From Leptolyngbya sp. BL0902 (GTDB lineage Bacteria; Cyanobacteriota; Cyanobacteriia; Phormidesmidales; Phormidesmidaceae): DNA of 64,000 nucleotides. Of this stretch, positions 19,627 through 32,700 are shown one piece after another. The stretch lies in assembly GCF_016403105.1 (NCBI RefSeq), contig NZ_CP046155.1, forward strand, positions 2,633,906 to 2,697,905, given 5' to 3'. The position numbers and the translations under genes are program-made. Position 1 is the first letter of the stretch, and every line of letters starts with the position of its first letter. The notes beneath the pieces were generated by a model, which was given only the letters and a program-made list of their open reading frames with translations, had not been told where the DNA came from and made no database searches.

Positions 19627-21033
19627 ATGACATACCCACTCAGCCTTTGGTTAACCCTCGGAACCGTGACCGCAACGTTGGCCCTGTCGGCAGCGAGTCT
19701 GCAAGCCATTGAGCCAGGAGTGCCCCTGCCAGAAATGCCCCCGACGGAAGTCGCGCCTCCTTCCACGATGCCCATTCCACCTACCGATTCCCGCCCGCCC
19801 CATCTTCCCAGAGATCCCTACGGCCAAGTGATTGAGCGCACCAAGGCGATGGTGTCCGACCCCGTGGCCCAACGGCTGGCGGCGGCGCTGAATCTCAACA
19901 TCCTCAACATCACCTGGGAGGATACGGGCCGCTTCTACGGATCGGCGGTTGGCCCCAACATCAGCGACATGACGATTCAGGTGCAGCACCGGGATCCGCG
20001 CACGGGGGACTATCAGCTTCACCTCATGCCCGTGATTCGCCACCCCAACTTTGCCGATGTCACCGCCGACATCCCCCTGGAAAATTTCTTTGTGCGGGTG
20101 GGCAACGAGGACGGCCAAAGCCTGCGGCGGGTGGCTCTTTCGGAGGTGTTGGGCAACCTGCGCAATTATCTCCATGATCCCGATTCCTGGGAAGGACGGC
20201 TGAATTCCCTGCTGGCCCAGCGGGATAGCCATGTGCTGGTCAGTGCCCAGGCGGCGTTTCTGCCCATTCCCCAGGAGGGCAGCGCCACCTTCAACCCGGT
20301 GTTGTTTAACTACCAGTCTCGCCCTGGTGATCCGGCGGTGCTGACGATTTTGGCGACGCGGGAAGGCACCAGCATCACCGTCATCGACAACCAGCGCGAC
20401 ACCGTAGAGGCAGGGCCAGTGTGGGGACAACGGCTGTTCTTTAACCGCAACGGCGAACGGGCCAGCTTTACCGGGCAACGGCTCACCGACTTTGCCGCCC
20501 AGGCCCAAGCCTCCGGCCAGCGGGATCCTGACCTCGCCGCCGGGGGCGAAGGCATGAACCTGGTGCTGCTCATTCAGGTGCCCCTCAAACAACGGGCACC
20601 CGTCAGGCCCATGGGCGGTATCGGTATGATGGACAACCTTTCTATGGCAGCGCCCCTCCCAGCCCCTAGTCTGGAATCCTCCCGTGGCCGCAGTGACGTG
20701 GAATCAGCGGTGATTGGCTCTGGCCCAGTGGAAGGCCCCTTCACCGAAATTGACGGCCTGCCCATCGAACGTGACCCGGATTACCCGATTCGGGTCACGG
20801 TGCAGTTCTACAAAGCCACCAGTAACGGCGTGGTGTCTGAGGCCGACCTAGCGGAAATTCGCCAGCAGATCGACCGCGTTTACGCCGAAGCCGATTACGT
20901 CGGTAGCCTAGTTGTCGATGGCCCCAGCGACCGCCCCACCGAACACGATGGCCCCCACCAAGAACCCGCCGACTGGTGGCAACGCTTCTGGGAACGCCAA
21001 CGCCGCTGGTTTCCCCAAGGGGAAGAGCCCTAG
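19627..21033 (+). CDS. Exported protein of unknown function
   Basis: A 468-residue protein with a signal peptide (MTYPLSLWLTLGTVTATLAL, cleavage near SLQA) and a Pro-rich linker to about residue 65. A region at 65-320 has no motif I can name; NITWEDTGRFYGSAVGPNISDM and IQVQHRDPRTGDYQLHLMP look like beta-rich folded sequence. A low-complexity linker follows and then a second folded piece (YPIRVTVQFYKATSNGVVSEADLAEI, about 395-440). The C-terminus is Trp- and Arg-rich (DWWQRFWERQRRWF). It starts divergently from the nitronate monooxygenase-like gene, sharing a ~280-bp promoter interval, and ends convergent to the beta-helix surface protein gene. Confidence 0.7.
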   Translation: MTYPLSLWLTLGTVTATLALSAASLQAIEPGVPLPEMPPTEVAPPSTMPIPPTDSRPPHLPRDPYGQVIERTKAMVSDPVAQRLAAALNLNILNITWEDTGRFYGSAVGPNISDMTIQVQHRDPRTGDYQLHLMPVIRHPNFADVTADIPLENFFVRVGNEDGQSLRRVALSEVLGNLRNYLHDPDSWEGRLNSLLAQRDSHVLVSAQAAFLPIPQEGSATFNPVLFNYQSRPGDPAVLTILATREGTSITVIDNQRDTVEAGPVWGQRLFFNRNGERASFTGQRLTDFAAQAQASGQRDPDLAAGGEGMNLVLLIQVPLKQRAPVRPMGGIGMMDNLSMAAPLPAPSLESSRGRSDVESAVIGSGPVEGPFTEIDGLPIERDPDYPIRVTVQFYKATSNGVVSEADLAEIRQQIDRVYAEADYVGSLVVDGPSDRPTEHDGPHQEPADWWQRFWERQRRWFPQGEEP

Positions 21034-21097
21034 GGCGTCGATTCTGCATTCACCAATCTGTAGCCACCAACAGGGCCTTCCCCGTGAGCCCTAACCC

Positions 21098-23725
21098 CTA
21101 GAGGCAGACCTGGCGGTTGATGTTGGTGAAGGTGGCAGGGGGGGGCGCGACTAGGTTGAGGTTGACGCTGGCCCCGTCGTTGTTGGCCGAGAGATTGGGC
21201 AAGTCGCCCACCTGGAACTCGCCCACCGTGTTGTTATTGAGTTGAATTGTGGGGCTCCCAGTGTTGGTGGCGGCAATAAAGCACACCCGCGCCGTATTGT
21301 CCGCCGTCACTTCGATATCGAGCCCGCCGTTGTCGTTGTTCTCGAACTGGTTTTGGGACAGTTCAATCAGCAGGGTTTCGGCGTTGGTGGTGGTAAAGCT
21401 GAGGCCGGGGCCACCGTTGCCGGAAATCAGGTTCTCGCCAATGCCCAGAGAACCTAGGTCGGTCTTGAGGACAAACTCCTGGAGCGCCAAATCATTGGCC
21501 ACGCTGATCAAGCCTGCGCCGTCGTTGTTGGTGATCTGGTTGCGATCCAGGTTGAATTCCTGGGTGGCCGACTCGTTGGCCTGGATGCGGAGGCCGTTGC
21601 CTCGGTTGTTAGAAATGACGCCGTCCCGAATGTCCACCTCCTGGAAGCTGATCAGGCTCCCTCCCGGAGTGCCACCCAACACCGTTACACCATCGCCGCC
21701 ATTGTTGCTGATGGTAGTCCCTTCCACAATCACTTCCTGGCCCCCCAAATCCGCCGCTACGATGCGCAGCCCCCCTTCTCGGTTGTTGCTGAGACTGTTG
21801 GTGATCGTGGTGCCGGGGCTGAGGCCGATGCTGGTGTTGTTGGGGTTGCTGGGGCCAACGATGATGATCTGGTTGGGGGCTTCCCTGGGCGTGAGGGATC
21901 CAATCGCCGCCAGTTCCATGCCGACCCGGTTGCGATTGGCCTGGAATCCAGCAATGGTGATGTTGGCGGCGTTCAAGGTGGTGGTGTTGCGAATTAGGAT
22001 GCCCTGGCCCGAATCGGCGGCGGTGCCTCGCGCCCCATTGGCCACGTTGTCGAACAGAATGACGCTGCCGCCCACATCGTTAAGGAAAATCCCCCGCTGG
22101 CCGGGGTTGGTGATGGTGTTGTTCCGCAGTTCCACATTGCTGACGCCGTTGCCCACCACGGCATTGCCCGCCACGTCCTCGAACCGGAAGCCCGCCAGCA
22201 CCGTGCGGTTGCCCAGGGTTGCGCCATCCATGCGGGGGAAGTTGCCGTCCCCAGAGAAGGGCAGTTCCACCACAATGCCATCGACATAGTTTACGGTGGC
22301 GGAAAAGGGCAGGCGGGTGGGGGTAATCTCAAAGCCGGAGAAGGGAAGGCCCGCAAGTTGCTGCCGTGGCCCCTGGGAGAGCAACTGCACCTGGTCGGGG
22401 ATGGTGAGGGCAGGAATCAGCACGTCCGTGGCCCCGTCCACATAGACCACATCGTTGCCGTCGCTCACCGTGGCATCGAGGGCGTCTTGAACGGTGCCAA
22501 AGGGATTTTCAAAGGTGCCATCGCCACCGCTGCGGCCCAGCACCACATGCTGGAAACGGTAGTCTTCCTCCCGCTCTGGGTTTTGCAAGGCTTGGGACGC
22601 TCGTTCCACCAGTTCCTCGCGCTCGGAGGTGATTTGCACGGCAATTTCCGGCTGTCGGGCGGTGGGCTCTCCTAGGCGGGCGCGTACCTGGTCGGCGTCA
22701 GGGATTTCCCCAGCGGGGCGAATGCCGGGAAAGGTGGCCCCCACGGAAAAGACCAGCCGCGTGCCAAACAGGCCATCCCCCTGCAACGCCAGCCCACTGT
22801 TGAAGTTGGGGGTGATATCCGCCGCCAGCCGCAGCCGCCAACCCAGGTAACTGCCCAAACTCGGCGCACCCTGAAGGTAAACACCGCCAAACCCTTTCAA
22901 ATCCCCCGTTTCCCAGCCCGCCAAACGGGTGCCTGCCTCGGCATCAAAGCCACCTAGGGCGCTTTCTTGATCCAATAACCGCAGGCGTTGGCGCTCGGTT
23001 TCGAGCAGCAGCAGGTTCCCCTGGAATCGGGTGGAGGCTTGGAAGCCGACATCAATGGTTTCATCGCGCAGGGTGCGCTCCCGGTCGCCCACGGGCAGGT
23101 AGCCATTGATCCGAAAATCCCAGTTTCGGCCCAGGCTTTCGTAGCCCGTGCCCAGTTGGGAAAAGGTGCCGCCGGAGGTGCCGCGCAGGTCAAACCCTAG
23201 GTAGCCACCCCGGATACGATCCGCCGTTGGGCTATAGCCGCGATAGCCGAGGGCCGCGCCCCCGGCCACGGTGTCGTCACTGTTGACGACAATCCGGCCC
23301 TCCAGAAAGCTCACGGCTTCCCCCACGGTTTGCCAGACCGGAACGAACGCCTCAAACCGCCCTAGGGAAGGATAGCCACCGCCGTCGGTGCTGTAGCCCG
23401 CCCCCACACGAGGCCGCACCCTTAAATCCACCGAGGACGCCCCTGGATCGCCGAAGGCTTCGGTTTCGCTAGCGGCAGGATTCCCTGGATCTTCAGTCCC
23501 GTTCGCGGCAGGGTCAGCCGCTGGATTCTCTGCCTGGGCCACCAGGAAGAAGAAGGTGCTTGGATCCGCAATTTGCGCCGGAACACCCGTGGTTTGAGCC
23601 ATCGAGGTCGCTGTGAGTAGGAGATCGGGGGGTGGGGGCGTGGGGTTGGCAACCGCTGCCAGGGGCACCGCTACCAAGACAACCGGAAGCGCAGAGATCA
23701 GGGGCAACAAAGAGGGGCTAGCCAT
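21098..23725 (-). CDS. Outer-membrane barrel with C-terminal parallel beta-helix (inverse-autotransporter-like)
   Basis: An 875-residue exported protein with a signal peptide ending near AAVANP. Residues about 95-340 alternate aromatic and polar residues like an outer-membrane barrel (GGYLGFDLRGTSGGTF, GYESLGRNWDFRINGYLPVG, LGWRLRLAADITPNF) and resemble the beta-domain of intimin-type inverse autotransporters. After a linker, residues about 390-850 are a right-handed parallel beta-helix. DGTFENPFGTVQDALDAT opens it, and repeats of the type NNTITNPGQRGIFL, NNRGNGLRIQANES and NNDNGGLDIEV follow. Barrel first and passenger second is the inverse-autotransporter order. It begins 46 bp after the giant adhesin gene ends, so both are probably one transcript. 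Barrel assignment is by pattern only. Confidence 0.7.
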   Translation of the reverse strand: MASPSLLPLISALPVVLVAVPLAAVANPTPPPPDLLLTATSMAQTTGVPAQIADPSTFFFLVAQAENPAADPAANGTEDPGNPAASETEAFGDPGASSVDLRVRPRVGAGYSTDGGGYPSLGRFEAFVPVWQTVGEAVSFLEGRIVVNSDDTVAGGAALGYRGYSPTADRIRGGYLGFDLRGTSGGTFSQLGTGYESLGRNWDFRINGYLPVGDRERTLRDETIDVGFQASTRFQGNLLLLETERQRLRLLDQESALGGFDAEAGTRLAGWETGDLKGFGGVYLQGAPSLGSYLGWRLRLAADITPNFNSGLALQGDGLFGTRLVFSVGATFPGIRPAGEIPDADQVRARLGEPTARQPEIAVQITSEREELVERASQALQNPEREEDYRFQHVVLGRSGGDGTFENPFGTVQDALDATVSDGNDVVYVDGATDVLIPALTIPDQVQLLSQGPRQQLAGLPFSGFEITPTRLPFSATVNYVDGIVVELPFSGDGNFPRMDGATLGNRTVLAGFRFEDVAGNAVVGNGVSNVELRNNTITNPGQRGIFLNDVGGSVILFDNVANGARGTAADSGQGILIRNTTTLNAANITIAGFQANRNRVGMELAAIGSLTPREAPNQIIIVGPSNPNNTSIGLSPGTTITNSLSNNREGGLRIVAADLGGQEVIVEGTTISNNGGDGVTVLGGTPGGSLISFQEVDIRDGVISNNRGNGLRIQANESATQEFNLDRNQITNNDGAGLISVANDLALQEFVLKTDLGSLGIGENLISGNGGPGLSFTTTNAETLLIELSQNQFENNDNGGLDIEVTADNTARVCFIAATNTGSPTIQLNNNTVGEFQVGDLPNLSANNDGASVNLNLVAPPPATFTNINRQVCL

Positions 23726-23771
23726 GGGTAGAGCAGGTACAGGTGAACGGTAGGGAAGGGGATCAAGGGGC

Positions 23772-26700
23772 TTAGACTTGGCCAGGGAGGATAACGTGCT
23801 GCGCCGTTAGGGTGTTGGCGTTGACATTCAGCAGGGTGGCCAAAGGTTGATTTTGTCCACCCATTGTCACCGAGAGCAGGGTATCTGATCCGCGCTGCTG
23901 GAAGCCGACATTGCCCCAGCGCAGTCCCGCAATCTGACTGAGATCAATGCGATCCTGCAAAATCTCGAAGTCGGTGATCGTATCTAGGCCCTCGCTGACG
24001 GCGTTGAATCGGAAGATGTCGCGTCCTTGGCCCCCGGTCAGCCGATCACTGCCGGGGCCGCCCACGAGGATGTCGTTACCGCTGCCGCCGTTGAGGATGT
24101 CATTCCCGGCACCGCCAATCAGGGTATCGTTACCGCTGCCGCCGTTGAGGATGTCATTCCCGGTGCCGCCGTTCAGGTAGTCGTCTCCGGTGCCGCCGTT
24201 GAGGATGTCGTCACCCGCTTCGCCATAGACCCGGTCATTGCCGCCGCCGCCGTTGAGAATGTCGTTGCCCGTGCCGCCGTAGATCAGATCGACATTGCTG
24301 CCGCCGTTCACGATGTCATCGCCGCCGCCCGCATAGAACACGTTGGTGCTGCTGAGGCCGCTAATGCTGCCGCTGCTGCCGTTGATGATGTCATTGCCAT
24401 TGGTGCCATAAAATTCGTTCGACCAACGCACCACGGTGGTGGCCAGGTTACTGTTGGCCCTGCCGTCGTTAACCACCACTTGAATCGTGCGGTTTTGACG
24501 GCTGGGATAGAGGGCCGTATTTTGGTAAGTGATGGCGGCAATGGCGGCTTGGTAGGCTGCCAAGGTTGCTGATCCGGTGAGCACCAGTTGTCCGGTGGTG
24601 GGGTTGTAGGCGCGGGCCGTAATCCCTGGAGGAAGCAGCCCAGCCACCAACCGTTCCGCATTACCATTCAACCGATTGGTCAGGGTGATGGTAGCGGAGA
24701 CCAGTCGAGGACTGTCGGCATCCGTAATCCGAACCGTGGTGGGCGCAATGGCCACCCGCCCCAGCGCAGCATTGTAGGTGGTGGTGTGTCCTGTCCCCGC
24801 TAGGCTGCCGTTGAGGTCAAGTAAGGGGGCATCGTTGGTGCCGTTGACGGCCACCGTGAGGTTAGCCCTCGCCGTGCCGCCATCGCGGTCGCGGATGGTG
24901 TAGGCAAAGACATCATTGACGGTTTGCCCCGCCCCCAGCCGCTGCACCGAGGCCAGGGCGTTGTTGAGGGTGTAGGTATAGGTGCCATTGGCTCCCCAAA
25001 CCAGGGTGCCATAGGTGCCCACGACTCGCCCCGTCGTATTCCCGCGTACATTGATCACGGAAATCGGATCGCCATCGGGGTCGCGGTCATTGGCCATCAG
25101 GTTGCCCGTAGCCCGCAGCACCCGGTCTTCTGTCACGCTGGCCCGGTCGTTGACGGCGATGGGGAGGGGGTTGCTCACCTGCCAGGTAAAGGTTTGGCTG
25201 GTGGTGCCGCCCTTGCCGTCGTTGGCGGTGATGACGGTTGTATACAGCCCATTGCTTCCCCCCTGGGAGGCGCTGCGGTTAATCGTGCCACTAATGATGC
25301 CCGTTGCGGGATCCAGACGGAGGCCCGTGGGTAGCCCCCGCACACTGTAGGTCAGCCTGTCGCCATTGGGGTCACGGAAGAAGCTCCGAATGTCCAGCGG
25401 AGCAATCGTCGCACCATCGTTATTAGTCCGATTGGCGATGGTGCCCACGGTGACAGGCGGGACGTTGACCGGACTGCTGTCATTATCCAGATTCGTGGTG
25501 TTGGTCACAGGCACGCCGCCGCTGACCGTGCCAGGGTATTTCACCCCAGCCCCGTCATCGCGGATGGTGGCGGTACCCGTGCGGCCTGTGCCCCCGGTGT
25601 TGGTGGCGGTGAGCCGGAAGGTTTCGGCCCCTTCAAAGAGGGTGTCGTTGATGATGGTGGTGCGAACCAGCAGGGTGGTGCCGCCAGGGGGAATGGGGAC
25701 AAAGCTGTTGGCGGTGTAGTTCACCCAACTAGTGCCGTTCCAGTATTGCAGGGCGGTGCCAAAGTCTGCGCCGGGGGTGGCGGTGCCGCCCGCCAAGGCC
25801 AGTTTCACCTGTTGCCCCGTGGCCCCAGTAACGGTAAACACCGCATAGGGCGAGGCTTCATTGACCGTAATGTTGTTGACACTCAGCAAGCGGTCGTCGT
25901 CCAGGTTAATAGTTGTGCGATTGGGAACACCCCCCGTAACGGTGCCGGGGTATCGGGAGCCTGTACCGTTGTCCACGATGGTGGCGGTAGCGGTACTGGT
26001 GGCTCCGGCTCCGGTGGCGATGCGGCCCGTGAGGGTAAAGGTTTCTGGCCCTTCAAAGGTGGTGTCGGCCTCGGAGGTGATATTTACCCGGACGAGAACG
26101 GTACCGCTGCTGGGGATGATGGGCGGCTTACTGTAAAGCTGCCAGGTGGCTCCGCCATCGGTGGAGTATTGCATCGTAAAGCCGCCGATGGTGGCGTCTT
26201 TGTCAGCGGTGGTGGCGGTGTTGCCCAGGGCCAGAGAAAGAGGTTGGCCTACGGTACCTGTCACGGTAAAGAAGGCATAGGGCGAAGCTTCGTTCACTGG
26301 GCCAATCGCCGCCACATTGACCCGCAGGTCGTTGTCAAGGTTGGTGGTATTGGTGACGGGGTTGCCACTGGGGTCGGGAGCCATGTCTGGGAACTTCACT
26401 CCCGTGCCGTCATCCACAACGGTGGCCGTCCCTGTTGCTACCGTGCCCACATCATTCGTCGCGGTTAGGCTAAAGGTCTCGGGGCCTTCAAAGATACTGT
26501 CGTTGAGGATCGCCGTGCGTACCAACAGCGTGCGGCTCAGGGGAAGGGTGATGACAGCACCCGCGCTGTAGTTTTCCCAACTGGTGCCGTTCCAGTATTC
26601 CAGCCCTGGGCCGTAGTCATCCGAGATCTTGGCCGCACCATCGACCAAAGCCAGGGTGATGCCCTTGCCCGCTTCCCCCGTAACGGTAAACACCGCGTAG

Positions 26701-29700
26701 GGCGATCCTTCATTAACGGTGATATTGTTAACGCCCAATTCCCGGTCGTCGTCGAGGTTGGTGGTGTCGGTGGTGGGAACGCCGCCCGTTACTGTGCCGG
26801 GATACTTCACCCCGGTGCCGTTATCCACGATGGTGGCGGTGCCTGTGTTGCCCGTCCCGCCCGTGTTGGTGGCGGTGAGGGTGAAGGTTTCGGGGCCTTC
26901 AAAGGTGGCATCATTGATAATCGGGTTCCGCACCAGCAGGGTCGTGCCCCCCGCCGGAATCGCCACAAAGCTGCCAGGGGCATAGCTCACCCAGGCGCTG
27001 CCGTTCCAGTATTCCAGGGCGGTGCCAAAGTCAGCGGGGCTGGTGGCCGTGCCATCGCTGAGGGCAAGCTGCACCTGTTGGCCTGCTCCCCCTGTGACGG
27101 TAAACACCGCAAAGGGCGAGGCTTCGTTGACGGTGATGCTGTTTACCGCCAATTCCCGGTCGTCGTCCAGATTGGTGGTGTCGGCAGTGGGCAGTCCACC
27201 CGTCACCGTGCCGGGATATTTCACCCCCGTGCCGTCATCTACGATGGTGGCGGTGCCTGTCACCACGGCCCCTAGGTCATTGGTGGCGGCGAGGGTAAAG
27301 GTTTCGGGGCCTTCAAAGGTGGTGTCGTTGACCAGAGGATTCCGCACCAGCAACGTGCGACTGGCGGAAATGGTGATCAACGTTCCAGCGGTGTAGTTCA
27401 CCCAGGCCGTGCCGTTCCAGTATTCCAGAGCGGTACCAAAGTCGGCAGGACTGGTGGCGGTGCCATCGCTGAGGGCAAGCGTTACCTGCTTACCCGGTTC
27501 CGCCGTAATCGTAAAGACTGCGTAGGGCGAGGCTTCATTAACGACAATGCTGCTGACTCCAAACTCTCGGTCGTCGTCTAGGTTGGTGGTGTCGGTGGTG
27601 GGAACGCCGCCCGTGAGGGTGCCGGGATACTTCACCCCGGTGCCGTTATCCACGATGGTGGCGGTGCCTGTGTTGCCCGTCCCGCCCGTGTTGGTGGCGG
27701 TGAGGGTGAAGGTTTCGGGGCCTTCAAAGGTGGCGTCATTGATAATCGGGTTACGCACCAGTAGCGTAGTGCCCCCCGCCGGAATTGCCACAAAGCTGCC
27801 AGGGGTATAGCTCACCCAGGCGCTGCCGTTCCAGTATTCCAGCGCTGCACCAAAGTCAGCGGGGCTGGTGGCGGTGCCATCGCTGAGGGCAAGCTGCACC
27901 TGTTGACCCGCGACCCCCGTGACGGTGAATACCGCAAAGGGTGAGGCTTCGTTGACGGTGATGCTGTTTACCGCCAGGGCACGGTCGTCATCGAGGTTGG
28001 TGGTGTCGGTGGTGGGAACGCCGCCCGTCACCGTGCCGGGGAATTTCACCCCAGTGCCGTTATCCACGATGGTGGCGGTGCCGCTATTCCCCGTCCCGCC
28101 CGTGTTGGTGGCAGTGAGGGTGAAGGTTTCGGGGCCTTCAAAGGTGGCGTCATTGACAATCGGGTTACGCACCAGTAGCGTAGTGCCCCCCGCCGGAATT
28201 GCCACAAAGCTGCCAGGGGTATAGCTCACCCAAGCGCTGCCGTTCCAATATTCCAGGGCGGTGCCAAAGTCAGTGGGGCTGGTGGCGGTGCCGTTGGCCA
28301 GGGCAAGCTGCACCTGTTGACCCGCGACCCCCGTGACGGTGAATACCGCAAAGGGTGAGGCTTCGTTGACGGTGATGCTGTTTACCGCCAGGGCACGGTC
28401 GTCATCGAGGTTGGTGGTGTCGGTGGTGGGAACGCCGCCCGTCACCGTGCCGGGGAATTTCACCCCAGTGCCGTTATCCACGATGGTGGCGGTGCCGCTA
28501 TTCCCCGTCCCGCCCGTGTTGGTGGCAGTGAGGGTGAAGGTTTCGGGGCCTTCAAAGGTGGCGTCATTGACAATCGGGTTACGCACCAGCAGGGTCGTGC
28601 CCCCCGCCGGAATCGCCACAAAGCTGCCAGGGGTATAGCTCACCCAAGCGCTGCCGTTCCAGTATTCCAGGGCGGTGCCAAAGTCAGCGGGGCTGGTGGC
28701 CGTACCGTTGGCCAGGGCAAGCTGCACCTGTTGACCCGCGACCCCCGTGACGGTGAATACCGCAAAGGGTGAGGCTTCGTTGACGGTGATGCTATTTACT
28801 GCCAGGGCACGGTCGTCGTCCAGATTGGTGGTGTCGGTGGTGGGAATGCTGCCTGTGAGGGTGCCGGGATATTTCACCCCCGTACCGTTATCGACGATGG
28901 TGGTCGTGGCGGTACTGGTGGCTCCGGCCCCGGTGGCGATGCTGCCCGTGAGGGTGAAGGTTTCGGGGCCTTCAAAGACTGTGTCGGATTCGGAGGCGAT
29001 GTTGACCCGAACTAAAACGCTGCCACTCCCAGGAATTACCGGAACGGAGTAGTCGTCATCCCCGGTGCTGTAGGTGAGCCAGGTGGTGCCGCCGTCGATG
29101 GAGTATTCCACCGTGAAGCCGCTGATGGTGGCGTCTTGGTCGGTGGTGATAGCGGTGTTGCCGAGGGTGAGGAACAGGTTTTCGCCAGCGGTACCCGTCA
29201 CCGTGAAGAAGGCATAGGGCGAGGCTTCGTTGACCGGGCCAGCGGCTACCACATCCACCCGCAGGTCGTTGTCTAGTCCCGTTGTCTCCTTGACCGGATT
29301 GCCATTACCATCCACATCGCCTGTAAATTTCTCCCCGGTGCCGTCATCGACGATGGTACCGATGCCCTGGGTAACGCCGCCCCCGGTATTGGTGGCGGTG
29401 AGGCCAAAGTTCTCGGCCCCTTCGTAGGTGCCATCATTGGTGATGGTGGTACGCACCAGCAGCGGGCCGCTATTGGGCAGTTGGATCAAGCTATTGGCGG
29501 TGTAATTCACCCAGGCGGTGCCGTTCCAGTATTGGAGGGTATCGCCAAAGTCGGTGCCGAGGGTGGCGCTGCCGCCGTTGAGAGCAAGCTGTACCCACTG
29601 GTTTGCGGCTCCGCCCACTTCAAAGATGATGAAGGGTGAGGCTTCGTTAACCGTGGGGCTACTGACCGTGAGGGGGCGGTCATCGTCTTTGGTAACGGAA

Positions 29701-32700
29701 CCGTTAGCGCTGCCGTCGCTGACGCCGTTGTTATTGAAAATCAGGCCCGTGCCATCATCGCGGATGGTGCCCGTACCGTTGTACTGAGTGCCAGCGGTAT
29801 TGGTAGCGGTGAGCCGGAAGGTTTCGGATCCTTCAAAGGCTTCATCATCCAGAATGGCGGTGCGAACAAAGAGTTGTCCACCACTGGCGGATCCCCCCGG
29901 ATTGGTGCCGGGAATCTCTACAGGCACCCCAGTGTAGGCCGCCCATTTGGTGCCGTCCCAGTATTCCAGGTTGGGGGAGAAGTCTGCACCCAGGGTAGCG
30001 GTGAGGCCCGTGAGGGAGAGGCCCACCTTTTGCCCAACCACGCCATCGACGGTAAACACCGCATAGGGTGAGGCTTCATTGACGGTGGGGCTGCTGACGG
30101 TGAGGGCGCGATTATCGGGGGTGACGTTGAGGGCAATGGTGCTGGTATCGCTCAGGCCCAGCCCATCAGTAGAGACCACCGTGAGGCTATCGGATCCGCT
30201 GAAGTAGGCATCTCCCTGGTAGCTTAGGGTGGCGAGAGCGGCGTTAATTTGCTCCTGGGTGCCGGAGAGAGTGAGGGTGGCGGTACCGTTACCCCCGCTG
30301 CTAATGGTAGCCCCGTTCAGGTTGCCGATGGTCAGGGAACCATGGTTAACCGTCAACCGCACGGTTGCGAGTTCGCTGGTCAGGGTTTGGCTGGGGTTGT
30401 TGTCGGGGTCGCCCACGCTAATCCCCACAATTGACGTAGCAATGCCCTCGGCGGCAGTAATGGAGGCAGGCGTGGTGTTTATCGGAGCATCGTTGGCCCC
30501 ATTGACGGTGATGGTGAGGGTGCTGGTGGATAGGGCTCCCGCCGTATCCTGCATCTGGTAGGTAAAGACATCGTTGACGCTTTGCCCAGCGGCGAGGGCA
30601 TTGACGTTGGCGTCTCCATTTCTCAGGGTGTAGGTGTAGCTGCCATCGGCATTCAGTACCAGGTTGCCGTAGGTACCCGTGAGGGTAATGGTGCCCCCCG
30701 ACAGGTTGGTGAGTGCGCCTGCCCCCACGCTCGCCGCTGATACCGTTTTGGTATCCCCCGCGTCCACATCGGTGTCGTTGGCCAACACATTGCCACTGGG
30801 GTTAAAGCCCGGTACGGTGTTGTCCGTGCCCCCGGCTTCGGTGGCCGTGGCCGTATCGGCGGTGGCAATGGGGGCATCGTTGCTGCCCTGAATCGTAATC
30901 GTCAGGGTGGTGACGTCGGTTTGGGTGCCGTTGGTCAACCGATAGAAGAAGGTTTCGGTAAGGGTATCGGTGGCGGTACGCAGCGCCTCAACCGCTGGCA
31001 GGGTGTTGTTCAGCGTATAGGTATACTCGCCAGTGCTGCTGATAGTCAGGGTGCCGTATTGGCCATTGATGACGGTGTTCGTGCCAACGTTTGTTTCGGT
31101 GGTGGTGGTAGACGCCCAGGCCCGCTGCACAGACAGGGTAGACCCCACATCCACGCCGCCGGGGCCTGTAATTACGTTACCCGACGGATTCGTTCCCGCA
31201 ATCCCGTTACCAACTTCAATGGCCGTCGCGATATCAGGGTTGGCGGTGGGCGGGGCGGGCTGCACCTGAAGGTTGATGGTGAGGGTGGCCGAACTGGTGG
31301 CCCCCAATGCATCCTGCATGGTGTAGTTAAAGGTGTCGGCGTAGGTACCTGCGGCTAGGCCATTGTTGGGGGTATAGACATAGGCCCCGGCAACGCCCCC
31401 GTGGTTGAGGCTGAGGGTGCCAAATTGCCCAATGAGGGTGACGGGGCCACTGATGGTATTGGTAAAGCTCAGGGCCGGACTGGTTGTGCTAACGCTGAGG
31501 GCTGCTCCGTCGATGGTGATGGAGTTACTCGTTACCGCCGTCACGGTGCGGGTGAAGGCATTGCCCCCGGCATCGATGCCCGTGATGGTCATTCCGGCAA
31601 CCACCGTGCCATCAATAGCACTTAGGTTAATGGTGTTGCTGGGAGCCGTGGCCGAGACAAAGGAGCTTACCGTGGTTGTAACCGGAGTGGTACCGTTTCC
31701 AGTGGGCACCGTGGCAAATAGTAGACTTAAGCCGTTACTGACAGCAGAAGTCGTGCCTCCGCCAGATAGAGTAACGGTATTGCCGTTAATGGCGGTGACA
31801 GTAATGTTATTGCCACCAGCATCCTTTAGTGTCGAACCATCGCTGCTGTAGCGGACAAACCGCCCCACCTCAATACCGAGCACGCTGGCCAGGGTAATTG
31901 TTGTGGTGACGGTTGCCCCAGGAGAGGTGCCATTGGCGCTGGCGCTTGTACCTGCTAGGGCTTTGGTATCCCCCGCATCCACATCGGTGTCGTTAGTGAG
32001 AACGTTGCCGCTAACAACCTCAGTGCCCATCGAGCCTGCGGTTCCGGTCGCAAAGTTGAAGTCGTCGTTGGCAACGGGGGCGTCGTTGGCCCCTTGAATG
32101 GTGACAGTGAGGGTGCTGGTGGAGGTGGCCCCAGCGGCATCGCGCACCGTATAGGTAAAGGTTTCGGTGAGGGTGTCGGTCTGCAAGCGCAGGGCTTGCA
32201 CCGTGGGGTTGGCGTTGTCTACTTCGTAGATGTAGCTGCCGTCGGCCCCAAGGACTAAGTTGCCGTATGCGCCAGTGATGACGATGGCGCTTGAGGTTGA
32301 GGTACTGCCTGCGACTGGAGAGCCACCGTTACCCGTCACCGGGTTAAAGATACTAGCGACGGTTTTGGTGTCGCCCGCATCCACATCGGTGTCGTTATCC
32401 AGCACATTGCCGCTGGGGTTAATGCCGGGGGTGATGACCGTGCTGGTATTGGTATTGAACCCCTCTTCGCGGGCGATGGCGGTGTCTACATTGGCCACCG
32501 GGGCATCGTTCACCGGGGTCACGTCAAAGGTAATGGTGCTGGGGGCAGAGAGATCCGTGCCACCGTTGGCGGTGCCGCCGTTGTCTCGCACCTGGAAGGT
32601 AAAGCTGGCGTAGCCGTTGCCGTTTTCATCCTGCCCTGGGGTGTAGACCAGGTTAGCCAGGTTAGCTACGCTAATTTCTTGCCCTGCGATTACTGCAACA

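Noticed and set aside
27571-28812. Regularly spaced direct repeats resembling an array
   Set aside because: Units are 414 bp, in frame and translate to adhesin modules, so this is not a CRISPR array.
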